From assembly GCF_014171575.1 (NCBI RefSeq), contig NZ_CP050453.1, positions 3,038,001 to 3,102,000 on the forward strand: 64,000 bases of DNA. The letters are read 5' to 3'. This document shows positions 32,104-42,604 of the stretch, one piece after another. A model generated the notes under the pieces. That model saw only the letters and a list, made by a program, of their open reading frames with translations. It searched no databases and had not been told where the DNA came from. Both the position numbers and the translations under genes were made by a program. The stretch comes from Microbacterium sp. Se63.02b (GTDB lineage: Bacteria; Actinomycetota; Actinomycetes; Actinomycetales; Microbacteriaceae). The first letter of the stretch is position 1; every line of letters starts with the position of its first letter.

Positions 32104-33093
32104 ATGCCAGAGAACGCCCCCCTGAACCCGGTGATGATCGACGCCGACACCTTCGCCGCGCAGACGTCTGCGATCCTCGGCTCCATCGGTCAGGTGATCG
32201 ACGGGAAGCCCGATGCCGTGCGCAGCGCCCTCGTGTGCCTTCTCGCCGAGGGGCACCTGCTGATCGAAGACGTCCCCGGTGTGGGCAAGACGATGCTCGC
32301 CAGGGCCCTCGCCGCCAGCGTGGACGCGACGGTGCGCCGCATCCAGTTCACCCCCGACCTGCTCCCCGGTGACGTGACCGGCGTCTCGGTGTACAACCCG
32401 GTCGACCGGGAGTTCGAGTTCAAGCGCGGCGCGGTGTTCGCCCACATCGTGATCGCCGACGAGATCAACCGCTCCTCGCCCAAGACGCAGTCCGCGCTGC
32501 TCGAGGCGATGGAAGAGGGACAGGTCACGGTCGACGGCGCGACCCATATGCTCCCGACGCCCTTCCTCGTGGTGGCGACCCAGAACCCGCTCGAGATGGA
32601 GGGCACGTACGCTCTTCCCGAAGCGCAGCGCGACAGGTTCATGATGCGCATCTCCATGGGGTACCCGGATGCCGCTGCCGAGGCGCTCATGCTCCGGCAG
32701 CGCGATGTCGTGAATCCGCTCGCAGCCGTGTCGCCCGTCGCCGATGCGGCGTCCATCTCGCAGCTCATCGCGTGGGCGCGCTCGGTCCACGTCGCCCCCG
32801 CGCTCGAGGACTACACGGTCGCTCTCGCACAGGCCACACGCTCCGACCCGAACCTGCACCTCGGCGCGAGCCCGCGGGCGACGTTGCAGCTGATCAGAGC
32901 AGCGAAGGTCTGGGCCGCCCTGGACGGGCGCGACTTCGTCATCCCCGACGACATCACCGCCCTGCTCATCCCCGTGCTCGCGCATCGCCTACTGCCGGCG
33001 CGCGGGGCCCACCGCGCCGGGGCGCAGCCGGTCGAGGCCGCGCTGACCCAGATCGTCGAACGGGTGCGGGTGCCCGTCGCCACGCGCTCCTGA
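32104..33093 (+). CDS. moxR: MoxR-family AAA+ ATPase
   Basis: 329-residue chaperone-like ATPase. P-loop GVGKTMLARALAAS near residues 60-73, Walker B IADEINRSSPKTQSALLEAMEEG, sensor ATQNPLEMEGTYALPEAQRDRF and a C-terminal lid. It heads a MoxR-DUF58-transglutaminase operon, a common but poorly understood grouping thought to act on membrane or secreted partners. The ATG has AGAGGGAA upstream; TACGAT at 32058-32063 is a likely -10. Intact. Confidence 0.92.
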   Translation: MPENAPLNPVMIDADTFAAQTSAILGSIGQVIDGKPDAVRSALVCLLAEGHLLIEDVPGVGKTMLARALAASVDATVRRIQFTPDLLPGDVTGVSVYNPVDREFEFKRGAVFAHIVIADEINRSSPKTQSALLEAMEEGQVTVDGATHMLPTPFLVVATQNPLEMEGTYALPEAQRDRFMMRISMGYPDAAAEALMLRQRDVVNPLAAVSPVADAASISQLIAWARSVHVAPALEDYTVALAQATRSDPNLHLGASPRATLQLIRAAKVWAALDGRDFVIPDDITALLIPVLAHRLLPARGAHRAGAQPVEAALTQIVERVRVPVATRS

Positions 33094-33104
33094 CCGAGGA
33101 CCCC

Positions 33105-34293
33105 ATGCGACGACGCCGATCCCTCACCCTCCGCGGAACCGGTGCGCTCATCGCCGCCCTCGGCTGCCTGATCGCGGCCAACATCCTCGGCACCCGCATC
33201 CTGCTGTACATCGGCGTGCTGCTGGCCGCCCTGACGCTGTTCTCGCTCCTCGCCGTCCGTCTCCCCCGGCGCTCCGGAAAAGTCACCCGCCAGATATCCA
33301 CCGATCTGCTCACGGTGTCGGAGACCTCACGGGTGACCGTGCGGCTCACTGCGGGCCCTGCGGGTGCCGCGGGGACTGTGGCACGACGTGCTGCCCCCGG
33401 CCGTCTCGGGAGACTCCGGCGGAGAGTACCCCTCCGAGACCGGGCAGCTCAGCTATCCGATCACCGGCGTCCGCCGTGGGGTCTGGCCCCTGGGTCCGCT
33501 GCTGCTGCGCACCGTCGATCCGTTCGGGCTCGCGCAGCGCGAGCAGGCGTTCGGCGACACGCGGAGCATCACGGTCGTACCGGAGGTCTTCGCCCTGGCG
33601 CCCCTGGCCGTGCGGGTCGGTGCGGCGGGCGGGACGGCGCACACCTCGTCGACACGGCTCGGGCAGGGCAGCGACAACCTGTCGCCGCGCGGCTACATCC
33701 CCGGCGACTCGATGCGTCGCATCCACTGGCGGGCCACCGCACACCGCGGCCAGCTCATGGTGCGCCAGGAGGAAGAGGAGTCCAGCCCCGACGCCGTCGT
33801 CGTGCTCGACCGCAGCAGCCGCCACTGGGACGCGCCGGGCGCCGACGCCGACCCCGCGTTCGAAGCAGCCGTATCGCTGTGCGCCTCCGCGGCCGTGCAT
33901 CTCGCAGCGGAGGGCTACAGCGTCGATGTGATCGACAGCGCCGGGATGCTGCTGGGGGCGCTGCGCGGGCATGAGGACGACCGCGACGGTCTGCTCGTGG
34001 CCCTCGCGATGGTCGCTCCCCGCGGCGAGAGCCGCGACCTGGCGACGCTGATCGGAGGTTCCCCGCCCGGGCCGCTCGTCTTCATCACGGGCCGACTCGA
34101 CGAAGAGGATGCCGCTCTGCTGCGTCCGGCCGGCGCCGCTGCCCCGATGCTGTTCAGCACCGAGCTGCTCCCCGGAGCGGCCGAGGCGTCGTCTCCGCAC
34201 GGCTGGACGGTGGTGCCGCTCGGGCCCGACGTCGCCGAGGCCTGGGAAGAGGCCGTCTCGGCACGGATCGGGGTGGGCGATGTTCCGCGCTGA
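33105..34293 (+). CDS. DUF58 protein (frame change)
   Basis: Membrane protein partner of MoxR. Two N-terminal hydrophobic helices (GALIAALGCLIAANILG, ILLYIGVLLAALTLFSLL) lead into the DUF58 domain with SPRGYIPGDSMRRIHWRATAH, its most conserved part, and a vWA-like strand VVVLDRSSRHWD. The frame changes near 33357; restored length is about 396. The ATG at 33105 has GAGGA upstream and lies 12 bases after moxR. It overlaps the transglutaminase gene by 14 bases. Confidence 0.88.
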
Positions 34294-36544
34294 GCAGTCC
34301 GCACCGGCAGCGGCAGCGCCCGCCGTGGGGTCGCCGCGATGGCACCGCGACCGCGAGGAACGGTACGGTGTCGTCGCCCCGGCCGCGCTGGCCGCCGTGG
34401 CCACCATGGTGGCGATGTGGCCCTACACCTCGGTGATCTCTCCTGGCGCATGGTCGTTCGACGTCCTGCTCGTCGTGATCGCCGTCGCCGGTACCGGAAT
34501 GCTGCTGCGCCGCCTGCTGCGCCGACGCGCCCCCTGGCTCCGCGACGTCGGCACGTTCGCCGGACAGATCGTGGTCGCGGTCGCCGTCGTGACGCTGCTC
34601 ATCGCCGGTGACACCGCCTTCCTGGGGATCATCCCGACCTCGACGACGATCGCCCTGTTCGGAGCGCTCGGCGCGGCGGCGGTCGAAGCGGTCGTCTTCG
34701 GCTCCGCCCCCTGGACGCCTCGCCCGCACTCGCGGCCGCCATGAGCGTCGGCTTCGCCGTCGTCGCGATCCTGATGGATCACCTGGTGGCGCATCGCTCT
34801 GCGGTGCTGGCCGCCCTGCTCACCGGCAGCATCGGCGCCGTGCCGATGATCGTCACGCTGGGCGAGACCAACGTCGTCTGGTTCGTGCTCTTCGGCGTCA
34901 CCGTCCTCCTCCTCTTCCACTTCACGGCACGCCGCCATCCGGAATCCCCCGACGCTCATCCACCCCGGTCGCCGTCGCGGTCGGCGCCGCCGCGCTGGTC
35001 ACGACCGTCGCGATCGCCCCAGCCCTGCCCCTCGCGACCAGCGTGGCCGGCACGGGGGTCGGTGTGACGGTCGACGCGTCGCTGCGTCTGGGCGACGACC
35101 TGCGCCAGCCCAATCCGGTGGAGGTGCTGACCGTCGCGGCGGAGACCGACACCGCTCCGTACCTGCGGCTCACGACGCTCTCGCGTTTCGACGGACGCGT
35201 GTGGCAGCCCGATCAGGGGGATCTGCAGTCGCAGGACGACGGGTTCGGCGCACCGGAATGGACCGAGGACGTCGCGACGGAGGAGGAGAACACCTCCATC
35301 CGGGTGCTGCGCATGTCGAGCTCCTGGCTCCCGGTGCCGTATCCCGCCACGGATGTGCAGGGGCTCAGCGGCTCCTGGCGGGTCTCGCCCGACAACCGCA
35401 CCCTCTTCTCCCGCAGTGCGGATGCCGTCGGCAACGACTACACGGTCACCTCATCGCGGCTCGCCCCCACCCTGGAGCAGATCCGTGCCGTCGATGCCGC
35501 AGCTCCGGTGAGCGACCCCGACACGGAATCGGTCGAGCTGCCCGGAATCGTCGATGAACTCGCCGCCGAGGTGACCGCGGCCGCGAGCACCGACTACGAC
35601 CGGCTCATCGCCCTGCAGAACTGGTTCCGCTCGGACTTCACCTACTCCCTCGAGACCCCGGTGGAGGAAGGCTTCGACGGCACGGGGGCCGAGGCGGTCG
35701 GCGCGTTCCTCGAGGAACGTTCGGGGTACTGCGTGCACTTCGCGGGAGCGTTCGCCCTCATGGCGGAGAGCCTCGGCATGCAGGTGCGCATCGTCGTCGG
35801 CTACCTTCCCGGCTCGCTCACCGACGAGAAGCGCGGCACCGAATCCGTCTTCTCGGTGACCAGCGACCAGCTGCACTCCTGGCCCGAGGTCCGCTTCCCC
35901 GGCATCGGCTGGATCCCGTTCGAACCCACCGCCTCGCTGGGCGTTCCGACCGCCTTCAGCCCTGGCACCACCGAGGGCAGCGACCCCGGGAGCCCCGCCA
36001 CGCCCGCACCGACCACGGCGCCGCAGACGGAAGAGACCTCGGGTCCGGAGATCGATCGGAACGATGCGGGCGGCGACTCCGCCAGCGGCGACGAACTGCG
36101 CACACTCGATCCGGCACCGGTGCTGTTCACGACGCTCGGCGCGGTGGCGCGCTGCTCCTCCCGGCGGCCATCCGCGTCGTCGAACGTCGGGGGCGGATGC
36201 GCAGGGCGCGCCGCGGCGACCCGGCAGCTGCCTGGGCCGAGATCCGCGACACGCTGATCGACCTGCAGCTGCCCGTGTCCGATGCGGAGACCCCGCGGGT
36301 GCGGGCCGCCGGGCTCGTCGACGACAGTCACGTGGATCCCGGGGCGATGCGTCGCCTGACCGATGCTGTCGAGCGGGCGAACTACGCCAGATCCGGTGAC
36401 ACCCCGACCGACCTCTCCCCGGCGTTGCGCGAGGTGATCGTGCAGCTGCGCCACAGTGTGGATCGTCCGACGCGTGTGCGGGCGACCTTGCTTCCCCGAT
36501 CGCTGTACGCACCCCGCGCCGCCGAACCCGGCGTCGCGGTGTGA
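34280..36544 (+). CDS. Membrane transglutaminase-like protein (three frame changes)
   Basis: Third gene of the MoxR operon. The N-terminus has several helices (VVAVAVVTLLIAG and others), then an outside region with the transglutaminase core: Cys in RSGYCVHFAGAFALMAESLG, His in SDQLHSWPEV and Asp/Glu region near GIGWIPFEPT. A Pro/Thr-rich stretch, another helix (VLFTTLGAVA) and a cytoplasmic tail follow. Frames change near 34712, 34955 and 36150; one base each gives about 755 residues. Such proteins may process secreted or wall-bound partners; the reaction is not known. Confidence 0.85.
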
Positions 36545-36580
36545 CCTCTGCCCGTCAGCGAGCGTTCACGGTCGCGGCGC

Positions 36581-37471
36581 TCAGGCCGCGTGTGCGGTGC
36601 ACGCGACGGCGTCGCAGGCTTCGCACACCACGAACTGCGAACGGCACGACGGGTCGGGGCAGTTCGCGGTGCGCTTCGTCGCCGCTCCGCACCCTGCGCA
36701 CTCCCCGATGACCCGTGCATGGTCGGAGAAATCGACGGAACCGCGGCCGTCGAACACGTACAGCGACCCGTCCCACAGACCGTCGTCGCCGTACTTCTCG
36801 CCGTACCGGACGATGCCGCCCTCGAGCTGGTACACCTCGCCGAAGCCGCGCGACGTCATCAGGCTCGACAGCACCTCGCAGCGGATTCCGCCGGTGCAAT
36901 AGGTGACGACGGGCTTGCCCTTGAGGTCGTCATAGGCGCCGGAGTCGAGAAGCCGCACGAAGTCTCTGGTGGTGTCGGTGTCGGGAACCACCGCGCCACG
37001 GAACCGACCGATCTGCGCCTCGAGGGCGTTGCGTCCGTCGAAGAAGACGACCTCGTCGCCGCGCTCCTCGATCAGGCCGTGCAGCTCCTCCGGGGTCAGT
37101 CGCGCGCCGCCGCCCACCACTCCGTGCTCGTCGACGCGCAGTTCACCCGGGGCGCCGAAGGAGACGATCTCTTCACGCACCTTGACGCTGAGCTTGGGGA
37201 AGTCGACGCTGCGCCCCTCGGCGTCCACGCCCGTCCCTTCACTCCATTTGATGTCGGCGTCAGCGAAGGGGGCATACGAGCGAAACGACCGGCGCCACTT
37301 CTTCACCGCGTCGAGGTCACCGCCGAGCGTGCCGTTGATCCCGTCCTTCGAGATGAGCACGCGCCCACGCAGTCCGAGCGCCTCGCCGAGGTCGCGTTGC
37401 CAGACACGGACCGCCTCGGGGTCGGGGAGAGGGGTGAACGCGTAGAAGAGGACGATCTTGGGGGTTGCCAC
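36581..37471 (-). CDS. trhO: tRNA uridine(34) hydroxylase TrhO (rhodanese-like)
   Basis: Hydroxylates uridine 34 in tRNA in the pathway to 5-alkoxyuridine. The 296-residue protein has the N-terminal UPF0176 part ([23 protein letters not shown]), a rhodanese domain with active-site loop CTGGIRCE, and a Cys-rich C-terminal tail (CAGCG, CPDPSC, CEACD) that may bind zinc. It is on the same strand just after the daptide operon but has no obvious link to it. Intact. Confidence 0.92.
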   Translation of the reverse strand: MATPKIVLFYAFTPLPDPEAVRVWQRDLGEALGLRGRVLISKDGINGTLGGDLDAVKKWRRSFRSYAPFADADIKWSEGTGVDAEGRSVDFPKLSVKVREEIVSFGAPGELRVDEHGVVGGGARLTPEELHGLIEERGDEVVFFDGRNALEAQIGRFRGAVVPDTDTTRDFVRLLDSGAYDDLKGKPVVTYCTGGIRCEVLSSLMTSRGFGEVYQLEGGIVRYGEKYGDDGLWDGSLYVFDGRGSVDFSDHARVIGECAGCGAATKRTANCPDPSCRSQFVVCEACDAVACTAHAA

Positions 37472-37547
37472 CTAGGGATCCTACGTCGTGTCTCCGTGAC
37501 GGTCGGCATGCGCCCGCCGAGATGCGCATCGGAGCCGCTCGGGGCGA

Positions 37548-38281
37548 TTAGGTGACATCGCGTCTCAGGAAGAGGACTCCCCCGCCGAGCAGAGCCGAGG
37601 CCACCCACCCGCCGGCCACCAGCGCAGCCAGGGAGCCGTCGAGGCGGACCTCCGGCGCGATGCCCACGGCGGTGACATCGAACGGGAAGGCCTGGAGCAT
37701 CGAGAGGAGGGGCAGATAGACGGCCCCCGCCCCCACAGCATCGCCAGGAGCACCGCCACCGCCATCGACATCGCGGCGACGAAGAGTGCCACGAGGTGGG
37801 ACTGCACGACGAGTCCGATGCCCATCCCCCACAGGCCCGCGACCGCGCCGACCACGAGGGTGGATCCGACGGATGACCAGTTCACCGGGACCCCGCCCAT
37901 CGCGACCGCCAACGCCACATGCCCGCCGACCACGCCCGCGAGAGCGACGAGTGCGCCCCCGACCGCAACAGCCGGCAGCCTGGCGAGGAGGAGCACCCAG
38001 CGCGGCTGCACTGTGAGTCGCTGCGCGATCACGCCGTCGCGCCGGTCGATCGTGTAGCGGAAAGAGCCGTAGACCGCCGCGAGCACGGCGCCGTAGGTCG
38101 CGAGCACGACGCCGAACGGGGCGGCGAGCGCCTCGCGGAGGTCGGCCGGCGCACCAGCGAGTTCGGGAGGGATACCGGCCGCCACCGACAGCGACACCAC
38201 GAACGCCGCCGCGGCTGCCCCGAGGAGCACGACGTCGCCGCCGAAGCCAGCGGCCTGCGCACGAAGCGCCCGACCGATCAC
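37548..38281 (-). CDS. ABC transporter permease 2 of the daptide cluster (frame change)
   Basis: Hydrophobic protein with about six helices, last gene of the daptide operon, presumably half of an exporter or self-protection ABC transporter. Helices are seen in VVLLGAAAAAFVVSLSVAAG, GTYGAVLAAVYGSFRY-like and VALFVAAMSMAVAVLLAML; the tail FLRRDVT is in another frame from about 37735. Restored length 244. GTG 38281 overlaps the preceding stop (GTGA), so it is coupled to permease 1. Sequence alone does not identify its substrate. Confidence 0.75.
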
Positions 38282-39006
38282 GCGACTCTCCTGCGTCCCA
38301 GAACCCACGCGCCGAGGACCAGCGCGATCGTCCACACGAGTCCGACGCCGAGAGCAGGCACGAACTCGAGCAGGCGACCCTGGTAGCCGGGGACGCTCAG
38401 AGCGACGAGGGCGAGCCCCGGCGAGAACTTCGCCACGTCCGGGGCCGTGCGCATCATCGCGAACTCCACGGCCATCGGAAAGACCAGGACGATGCCGGCG
38501 GTCAGATAGTAGTTCCGGGTGATCCAGCCGATGGCTCCTCCGATGAGAGCGCCGAGCACCGCACCGCACACGGCGCCGACATAGATGCGCCACGCGAGGG
38601 GGGTGAGCACGAGCGTCGACCCCTCGGGGATCAGGAGGAACAGGACGAGGACCGTCCACAGCGCGAAGATGCCGACCGACAGCGCGACGGCCACGAGAGC
38701 GCCCGCGATGAGCTTCGCGGAGAAGGCCCGACGGAAGCCGACCCCCGTGAGCGTCCGGTCCATCGAGTCGTAGTAGTACTCGCGGGTCACGGCGTACGCA
38801 CCGACGAACGCTGCGGAGATGACGGACCAGGCGAGGGGCTCCAGCAGTCGGGTGGTGGCCGCAGCGGAGTCGAGGCCGGCGAGGTCGAACCGCGACCCGT
38901 CGGAGAAGAGCACGAAGAGGGGCATGAGGAGAGCGATGAAGTAGACCGCGATGACGGAGGTCCCGCTCACGGCGCGCAGAACCTCGCTGCGGACCGCGCC
39001 CCTCAT
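38278..39006 (-). CDS. ABC transporter permease 1 of the daptide cluster
   Basis: 242-residue membrane protein with six predicted helices of the ABC-2 type (VISAAFVGAYAVTREYYYDSMDRTLTGVG contains the typical cytoplasmic loop). It is coupled by ATGA overlap to the ATPase gene before it and by GTGA to permease 2 after it. As the only exporter in the daptide operon it probably moves the peptide out or protects the cell from it. Intact. Confidence 0.8.
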   Translation of the reverse strand: MRGAVRSEVLRAVSGTSVIAVYFIALLMPLFVLFSDGSRFDLAGLDSAAATTRLLEPLAWSVISAAFVGAYAVTREYYYDSMDRTLTGVGFRRAFSAKLIAGALVAVALSVGIFALWTVLVLFLLIPEGSTLVLTPLAWRIYVGAVCGAVLGALIGGAIGWITRNYYLTAGIVLVFPMAVEFAMMRTAPDVAKFSPGLALVALSVPGYQGRLLEFVPALGVGLVWTIALVLGAWVLGRRRVA

Positions 39007-39719
39007 GCGGACGCTCCTTCGACGAGCTCGAAGTACTTGCTCTCGAGCGTGTCGGTGTCTCGCGTGACGAGGTCATCGAGGCGTCCGGAGAAGAGCACAC
39101 GCCGTCGGATGATGACGACCTCGTCCACCACGTGTTCGAGTTCGGCGAGCTGGTGGCTGGCGATCAGCACGGTGCCACCACGTTCGGCGAAGTCGCGGAG
39201 GAAAGCACGCAGCCAGCGGATGCCGTCGGGGTCGAGGCCGTTCGCCGGCTCGTCCAGCACGAGCGTCCGCGGCGAACCGATGAGGGCGGTCGCCAGCCCG
39301 AGCCGCTGGGCCATGCCCGTCGAGAAGGTCTTCACCCGACGTCGGGCGTCCGCCGTGAGCCCCACTTCCTCGAGCACCTCGTCGACGCGGCTGCGAGGTG
39401 CACCGCACGCGAGCCGGCAGATCTCGAGGTGGCGCCGCGCCGAGATACCGGCTTCGAAACCGAACCCGTCCATGTGCACACCGACGTGCGATGCCGGGTC
39501 GGCGAGAGCCGAGAACGCCACGCCGTCGATGAGGGTTTCGCCGCTCGTCGGCGCGAGCAGACCGACGATCGCCCGCAGCGTCGTCGACTTGCCTGCGCCG
39601 TTCGGCCCCAGGAGCCCGACGATCGTGCCCCGCGGTACGGCGAACGACAGCTCGTCGACCGCGATCCGGCGCCCGTACCTCTTCGTGAGCCCTCTGACTT
39701 CGATTGCGTGATCCTTCAT
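39003..39719 (-). CDS. ABC transporter ATP-binding protein of the daptide cluster
   Basis: ATPase of the three-gene transporter. Walker A GPNGAGKSTTLRAI near residues 38-51, signature FSTGMAQRLGLATAL, Walker B TLVLDEPANGLDP and switch His in IASHQL. It resembles the drug/bacteriocin export group (CcmA-like). Of two in-frame ATGs, 39719 has GGAAGGG six bases upstream while 39725 has it too close, so I use 39719 (238 residues). It starts 12 bases after the protease gene. Confidence 0.9.
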   Translation of the reverse strand: MKDHAIEVRGLTKRYGRRIAVDELSFAVPRGTIVGLLGPNGAGKSTTLRAIVGLLAPTSGETLIDGVAFSALADPASHVGVHMDGFGFEAGISARRHLEICRLACGAPRSRVDEVLEEVGLTADARRRVKTFSTGMAQRLGLATALIGSPRTLVLDEPANGLDPDGIRWLRAFLRDFAERGGTVLIASHQLAELEHVVDEVVIIRRRVLFSGRLDDLVTRDTDTLESKYFELVEGASA

Positions 39720-39731
39720 CCTCATCCCTTC

Positions 39732-41404
39732 CTACTTCTCACTCCCCGGGAGCGACAGCGGCATCGTGACGCCCGTCGTCCAGAGGGTCTGCCACAGGTT
39801 GCGCACGCCGAGTCCGATCCGTGCCTGACCGGCGGACGGCAGGGTGTCGTTCTCTTCCGCGACTTCCAGCCGTGCGACGACCACCGCCGGGACCGACACC
39901 CCCGCGGCCGTCACCGGGAGCAGCGCATCGAGCGGGACCTTCGTCGGTGTCGGGCGCCGGGGTCGAGCGATCGCCGTGCCGACCTGATCGTTCGCGAGGA
40001 TGCCGCTGCTCATCAGGACGACGTGCGCGCCCGCCGGCACCTCGACGTCGACGTTCTGCGCGGCTTGCACGAGGACCACATGGTCGTCGCGTACGACGAA
40101 GCCGAGCGTGGCCGTCACTGGAACAGGGATGAGGACGCCAGCCGTCACGACGCTCGCGACCAGCAGGGCGCTCACCGAGATCACGCGGAGCCGCGAGACG
40201 CCCGATCGGAGGACACGGAGCAACGCCCTGGCGAGGAGGGAGACCGCCGCCAGGACGACCACGGACTCCAGCGCGACCACCAGCACTCCGAGGATCGGCC
40301 CGCCCCCGGCGAGCGCCCGAACCGCACGGGCGACCGCGAACAGCACCAGCACCGCGGGTGCGACGAGACTGGCGAGTCCGAACGGGATGCTCCACCACCT
40401 CTCCAGACGCAGGTTCGACCGACGCGCGCCGAACAGGACACGGGCCAGGAGATCCGTGCCGTCGCGCATCGCGCGGACGCGGAGGTTCGGTTCGTCCACG
40501 GCGCTCATGAGCGCGATGTACCCGTCGAAGCGCACGAACGGGATCAGGTTGAGGAGGACCACGCCGACGCAGGAGACGGCGACGAGCAGCAGCGCCTCGT
40601 GGACCGCGGGTTGCGGGAGCATGACGGCGACGAGGAGCGCGACCGCGGCCGCGACGGCGTGCACCGCCGGACCCGCGAGCGCGACCGCGACGCGCTGCCT
40701 CCGGTCGCGCAGACGCCAGCCGTCCGTCACATCGACGAAGAAGGCGGGCGTGAGGTAGAAGAGCATGAAGCCCGCCCTGCGCGCCGTCCCGCCGAACCTC
40801 GTGAGCATGAGTCCGTGGGCGCACTCGTGGAGCAGCGTCAGGAGAGACAGCACGACGACGACGACCACAAGGCCGGGGAGAGCGATCGGCCGGGTGAGGA
40901 CGTTCCGCAGTTCCGCCGCCTGAGCGATCGCGGCGAAGACTCCCCGCCCAGGAGCACGGCGACCGCCCAGAGGAGCACGCGGGGTGGGACCGGGACGAGC
41001 AGGCGGTTCATGCCGCGGAACAGGCCCGGAGCACGGAGGGTCGCGACCTGGAGGGTGAAGGGTGGTCGATAGCTCAGCCGACCGGGTGGGAGTTTCGCCT
41101 CAGCCCCGAGGAACCCCGCGGCGCTGAGGCGTCGGATCAGGTCCCCGAAGCTCTCCTCCGACTCCGACGCGGCGAAACGGGCGTGCAGATCACGGAGCGC
41201 GGTGTCGCCGTCCATCGCCGTCAACATCTCGACCATCGCGCCGGATACTCTCGCCGAGGGCACGCCGTGGAGCGTCGCGATCCACCCCTCTCCCTGCGCA
41301 GCCTCCTCGAAGACGACACCGGGGGCGAGGCGCGGGCGCGCGTCGGCCGTGAGGGGTGGCGCCTCGGCGGACGCCCGACGGCGAGCGAACCCGATCCCCG
41401 GCAC
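39732..41404 (-). CDS. mpaP: Daptide-cluster membrane metalloprotease (frame change)
   Basis: Probable leader peptidase. It has a cytoplasmic N-terminal domain resembling a PqqD-type wing (MVEMLTAMDGDTALRDLHAR), then multiple helices with the zinc motif HECAH (LLHECAHGLML) and the second M50 motif NLIPFVRFDG, as in site-2-protease relatives; the periplasmic-type C-terminus is hydrophilic. The frame changes near 40942 at GGGG; a fifth G gives LLGGGVFAAIAQ and 557 residues. GTG 41404 with GGGAGGGG seven bases upstream is preferred. It follows the methyltransferase gene with overlapping ends. Confidence 0.82.
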
Positions 41405-41406
41405 GG

Positions 41407-42225
41407 TCACCCCTCCCCTTCCGCGGACCCCGCCCACGACGTCGTGAGCAGGAGGATGTCCACGCCGTGCGGGGTCCGGACCGGCGACACCTCCGGGTGG
41501 GCGAAGCCCGCATCCACGAGCTCGCGCGTGAGACGTTCGTGATCGAGCAGTCGCAGACGGCTGGTGAACACCGTCACCTCACCCCCGGGCACCACGTCGG
41601 AGACGCGCACCCAGTTGACCAGTCGCGCCGCACCGCCCTCCTCGATCTGCTGCGAGAAGAGATAGGTGTCGTCTCCGGCGGGCCCGGGCACCACGACCTC
41701 CTGGTCTGCCGACGTCAGGAGGCTCTGTGCAGAGGCGCCTCCTGCGACGGTGAAGGCGAACACTCCTCCGGCCGCGAGGTGACGTCGTACGTTCGCGTAC
41801 AGCAGCGACCTCCCGGCACGGTCGAGCAGCGTGATGGATGTCGCACCGATGACGATGAGCCCGAATCGCTGCGGCAGCGAGAAGTCGCGCATGTCCGCGA
41901 CGACGCACTGCACTCTGTCGTCGTCTGGCAGAGCGCGACGAAGGTGGGAGAGCATGTCGTCGGAGAGGTCGACGGCGGTCACATCCTTGCCGGACCTCAC
42001 CAGCGGAATGGTCACCCTCCCGCTGCCAGCGGCGAGATCGAGGATCGGTCCCGCCGCGTCGCGTGCGAGCGCCAGGATCTCTCGGATCTCTGCGCGGTCG
42101 GGACCGACCAGCCGGTCATAGAAGTCGGTGCCCGCACCGGCGTACAGGTCCTGTGCTCGGGGAGATGCCCCCTCCCTTCCCAGGCGCGCCGCTACGGTTC
42201 GGGTTATCGAATCGGGAACTCGCAT
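41407..42225 (-). CDS. mpaM: Daptide N-methyltransferase (SAM-dependent)
   Basis: Class I methyltransferase proposed to dimethylate the new C-terminal amine of the modified peptide. SAM motif I is ILDLAAGSGRVTIPLV, motif post-I VTAVDLSDDML, then CVVADMRDFSLP and IVIGATSITLLD. 272 residues, intact. The ATG at 42225 has AGAGG upstream; longer frames read back through precursor gene A3 and are rejected. It follows the three precursor genes and a hairpin. Confidence 0.88.
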   Translation of the reverse strand: MRVPDSITRTVAARLGREGASPRAQDLYAGAGTDFYDRLVGPDRAEIREILALARDAAGPILDLAAGSGRVTIPLVRSGKDVTAVDLSDDMLSHLRRALPDDDRVQCVVADMRDFSLPQRFGLIVIGATSITLLDRAGRSLLYANVRRHLAAGGVFAFTVAGGASAQSLLTSADQEVVVPGPAGDDTYLFSQQIEEGGAARLVNWVRVSDVVPGGEVTVFTSRLRLLDHERLTRELVDAGFAHPEVSPVRTPHGVDILLLTTSWAGSAEGEG

Positions 42226-42245
42226 TTCGCCTCTCTGTGTGGAAC

Positions 42246-42276
42246 GGGGTGCGGGCGCATGGGGCACCCGCACCCC
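42246..42276 (-). promoter_or_regulatory. Hairpin between the precursor genes and the methyltransferase
   Basis: GGGGTGCGGG (42246-42255) and CCCGCACCCC (42267-42276) form a 10-bp stem with an 11-base loop, in the 56-base gap after precursor A3. No T-run follows. It could act as a partial terminator or 3' stabiliser that lets precursor mRNA outnumber enzyme mRNA. Confidence 0.5.
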
Positions 42277-42281
42277 TTCTC

Positions 42282-42401
42282 TCAGGTCGCGATCGCGGCC
42301 GCACCGCCGATGATGGCGATGATGTAACTGACGTGCTGCCACCATTCGAGGGGCGCGTCGATCTGTTCGAGCTCCTGGAACTCGAGCGTCATCGTCTGCA
42401 C
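42282..42401 (-). CDS. mpaA3: Daptide precursor peptide A3
   Basis: 39-residue RiPP precursor. The leader contains TLEFQELEQIDAP, matching the (L/I)xFxELxxxxA pattern of the other two precursors. The core region starts around EWWQHVSYII and ends GGAAAIAT, with the C-terminal Thr that defines daptides. GTG 42401 has GGAGG six bases upstream; an ATG three codons later is possible but has no such site. Intact, and clearly separate from the methyltransferase reading frame. Confidence 0.88.
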   Translation of the reverse strand: MQTMTLEFQELEQIDAPLEWWQHVSYIIAIIGGAAAIAT

Positions 42402-42436
42402 TGTGAACCTCCTCGGTCACTTCTCCGGTCTCGCTC

Positions 42437-42562
42437 CTACGTCAGGGCGAGGATTCCGATGATCACGCCCACGGCAAAGCCCCGGATGTAGTCGTCGGTG
42501 TCGTTCAGCGCTTCCATGGCCTCGAGTTCGGTGAACTCGAGCGTCGACATCTCGGCGTGCAT
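42437..42562 (-). CDS. mpaA2: Daptide precursor peptide A2
   Basis: 41-residue RiPP precursor. Leader MHAEMSTLEFTELEAMEAL shares the FxELxxMEA pattern with A1; the core continues with DDYIRGFAVG and ends GIILALT-like IIGILALT, with C-terminal Thr. The ATG has AAGGAGG five bases upstream. It lies 42 bases after A1 and 35 bases before A3; all three have their own strong ribosome-binding sites. Confidence 0.9.
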   Translation of the reverse strand: MHAEMSTLEFTELEAMEALNDTDDYIRGFAVGVIIGILALT

Positions 42563-42604
42563 GTGTACCTCCTTCCCTCTATCGATTCCCGCCGGGCGAC
42601 GGCG

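Noticed and set aside
39132..41072. A 646-codon plus-strand frame opposite the daptide transporter and protease
   Set aside because: Composition is Arg/His/Asp-rich with no recognisable domain, while the other strand has ABC and HExxH motifs.
42226..42420. Longer N-terminus for the methyltransferase
   Set aside because: It would read through precursor A3 and the hairpin in another frame, while ATG 42225 has an AGAGG site and matches the usual length.
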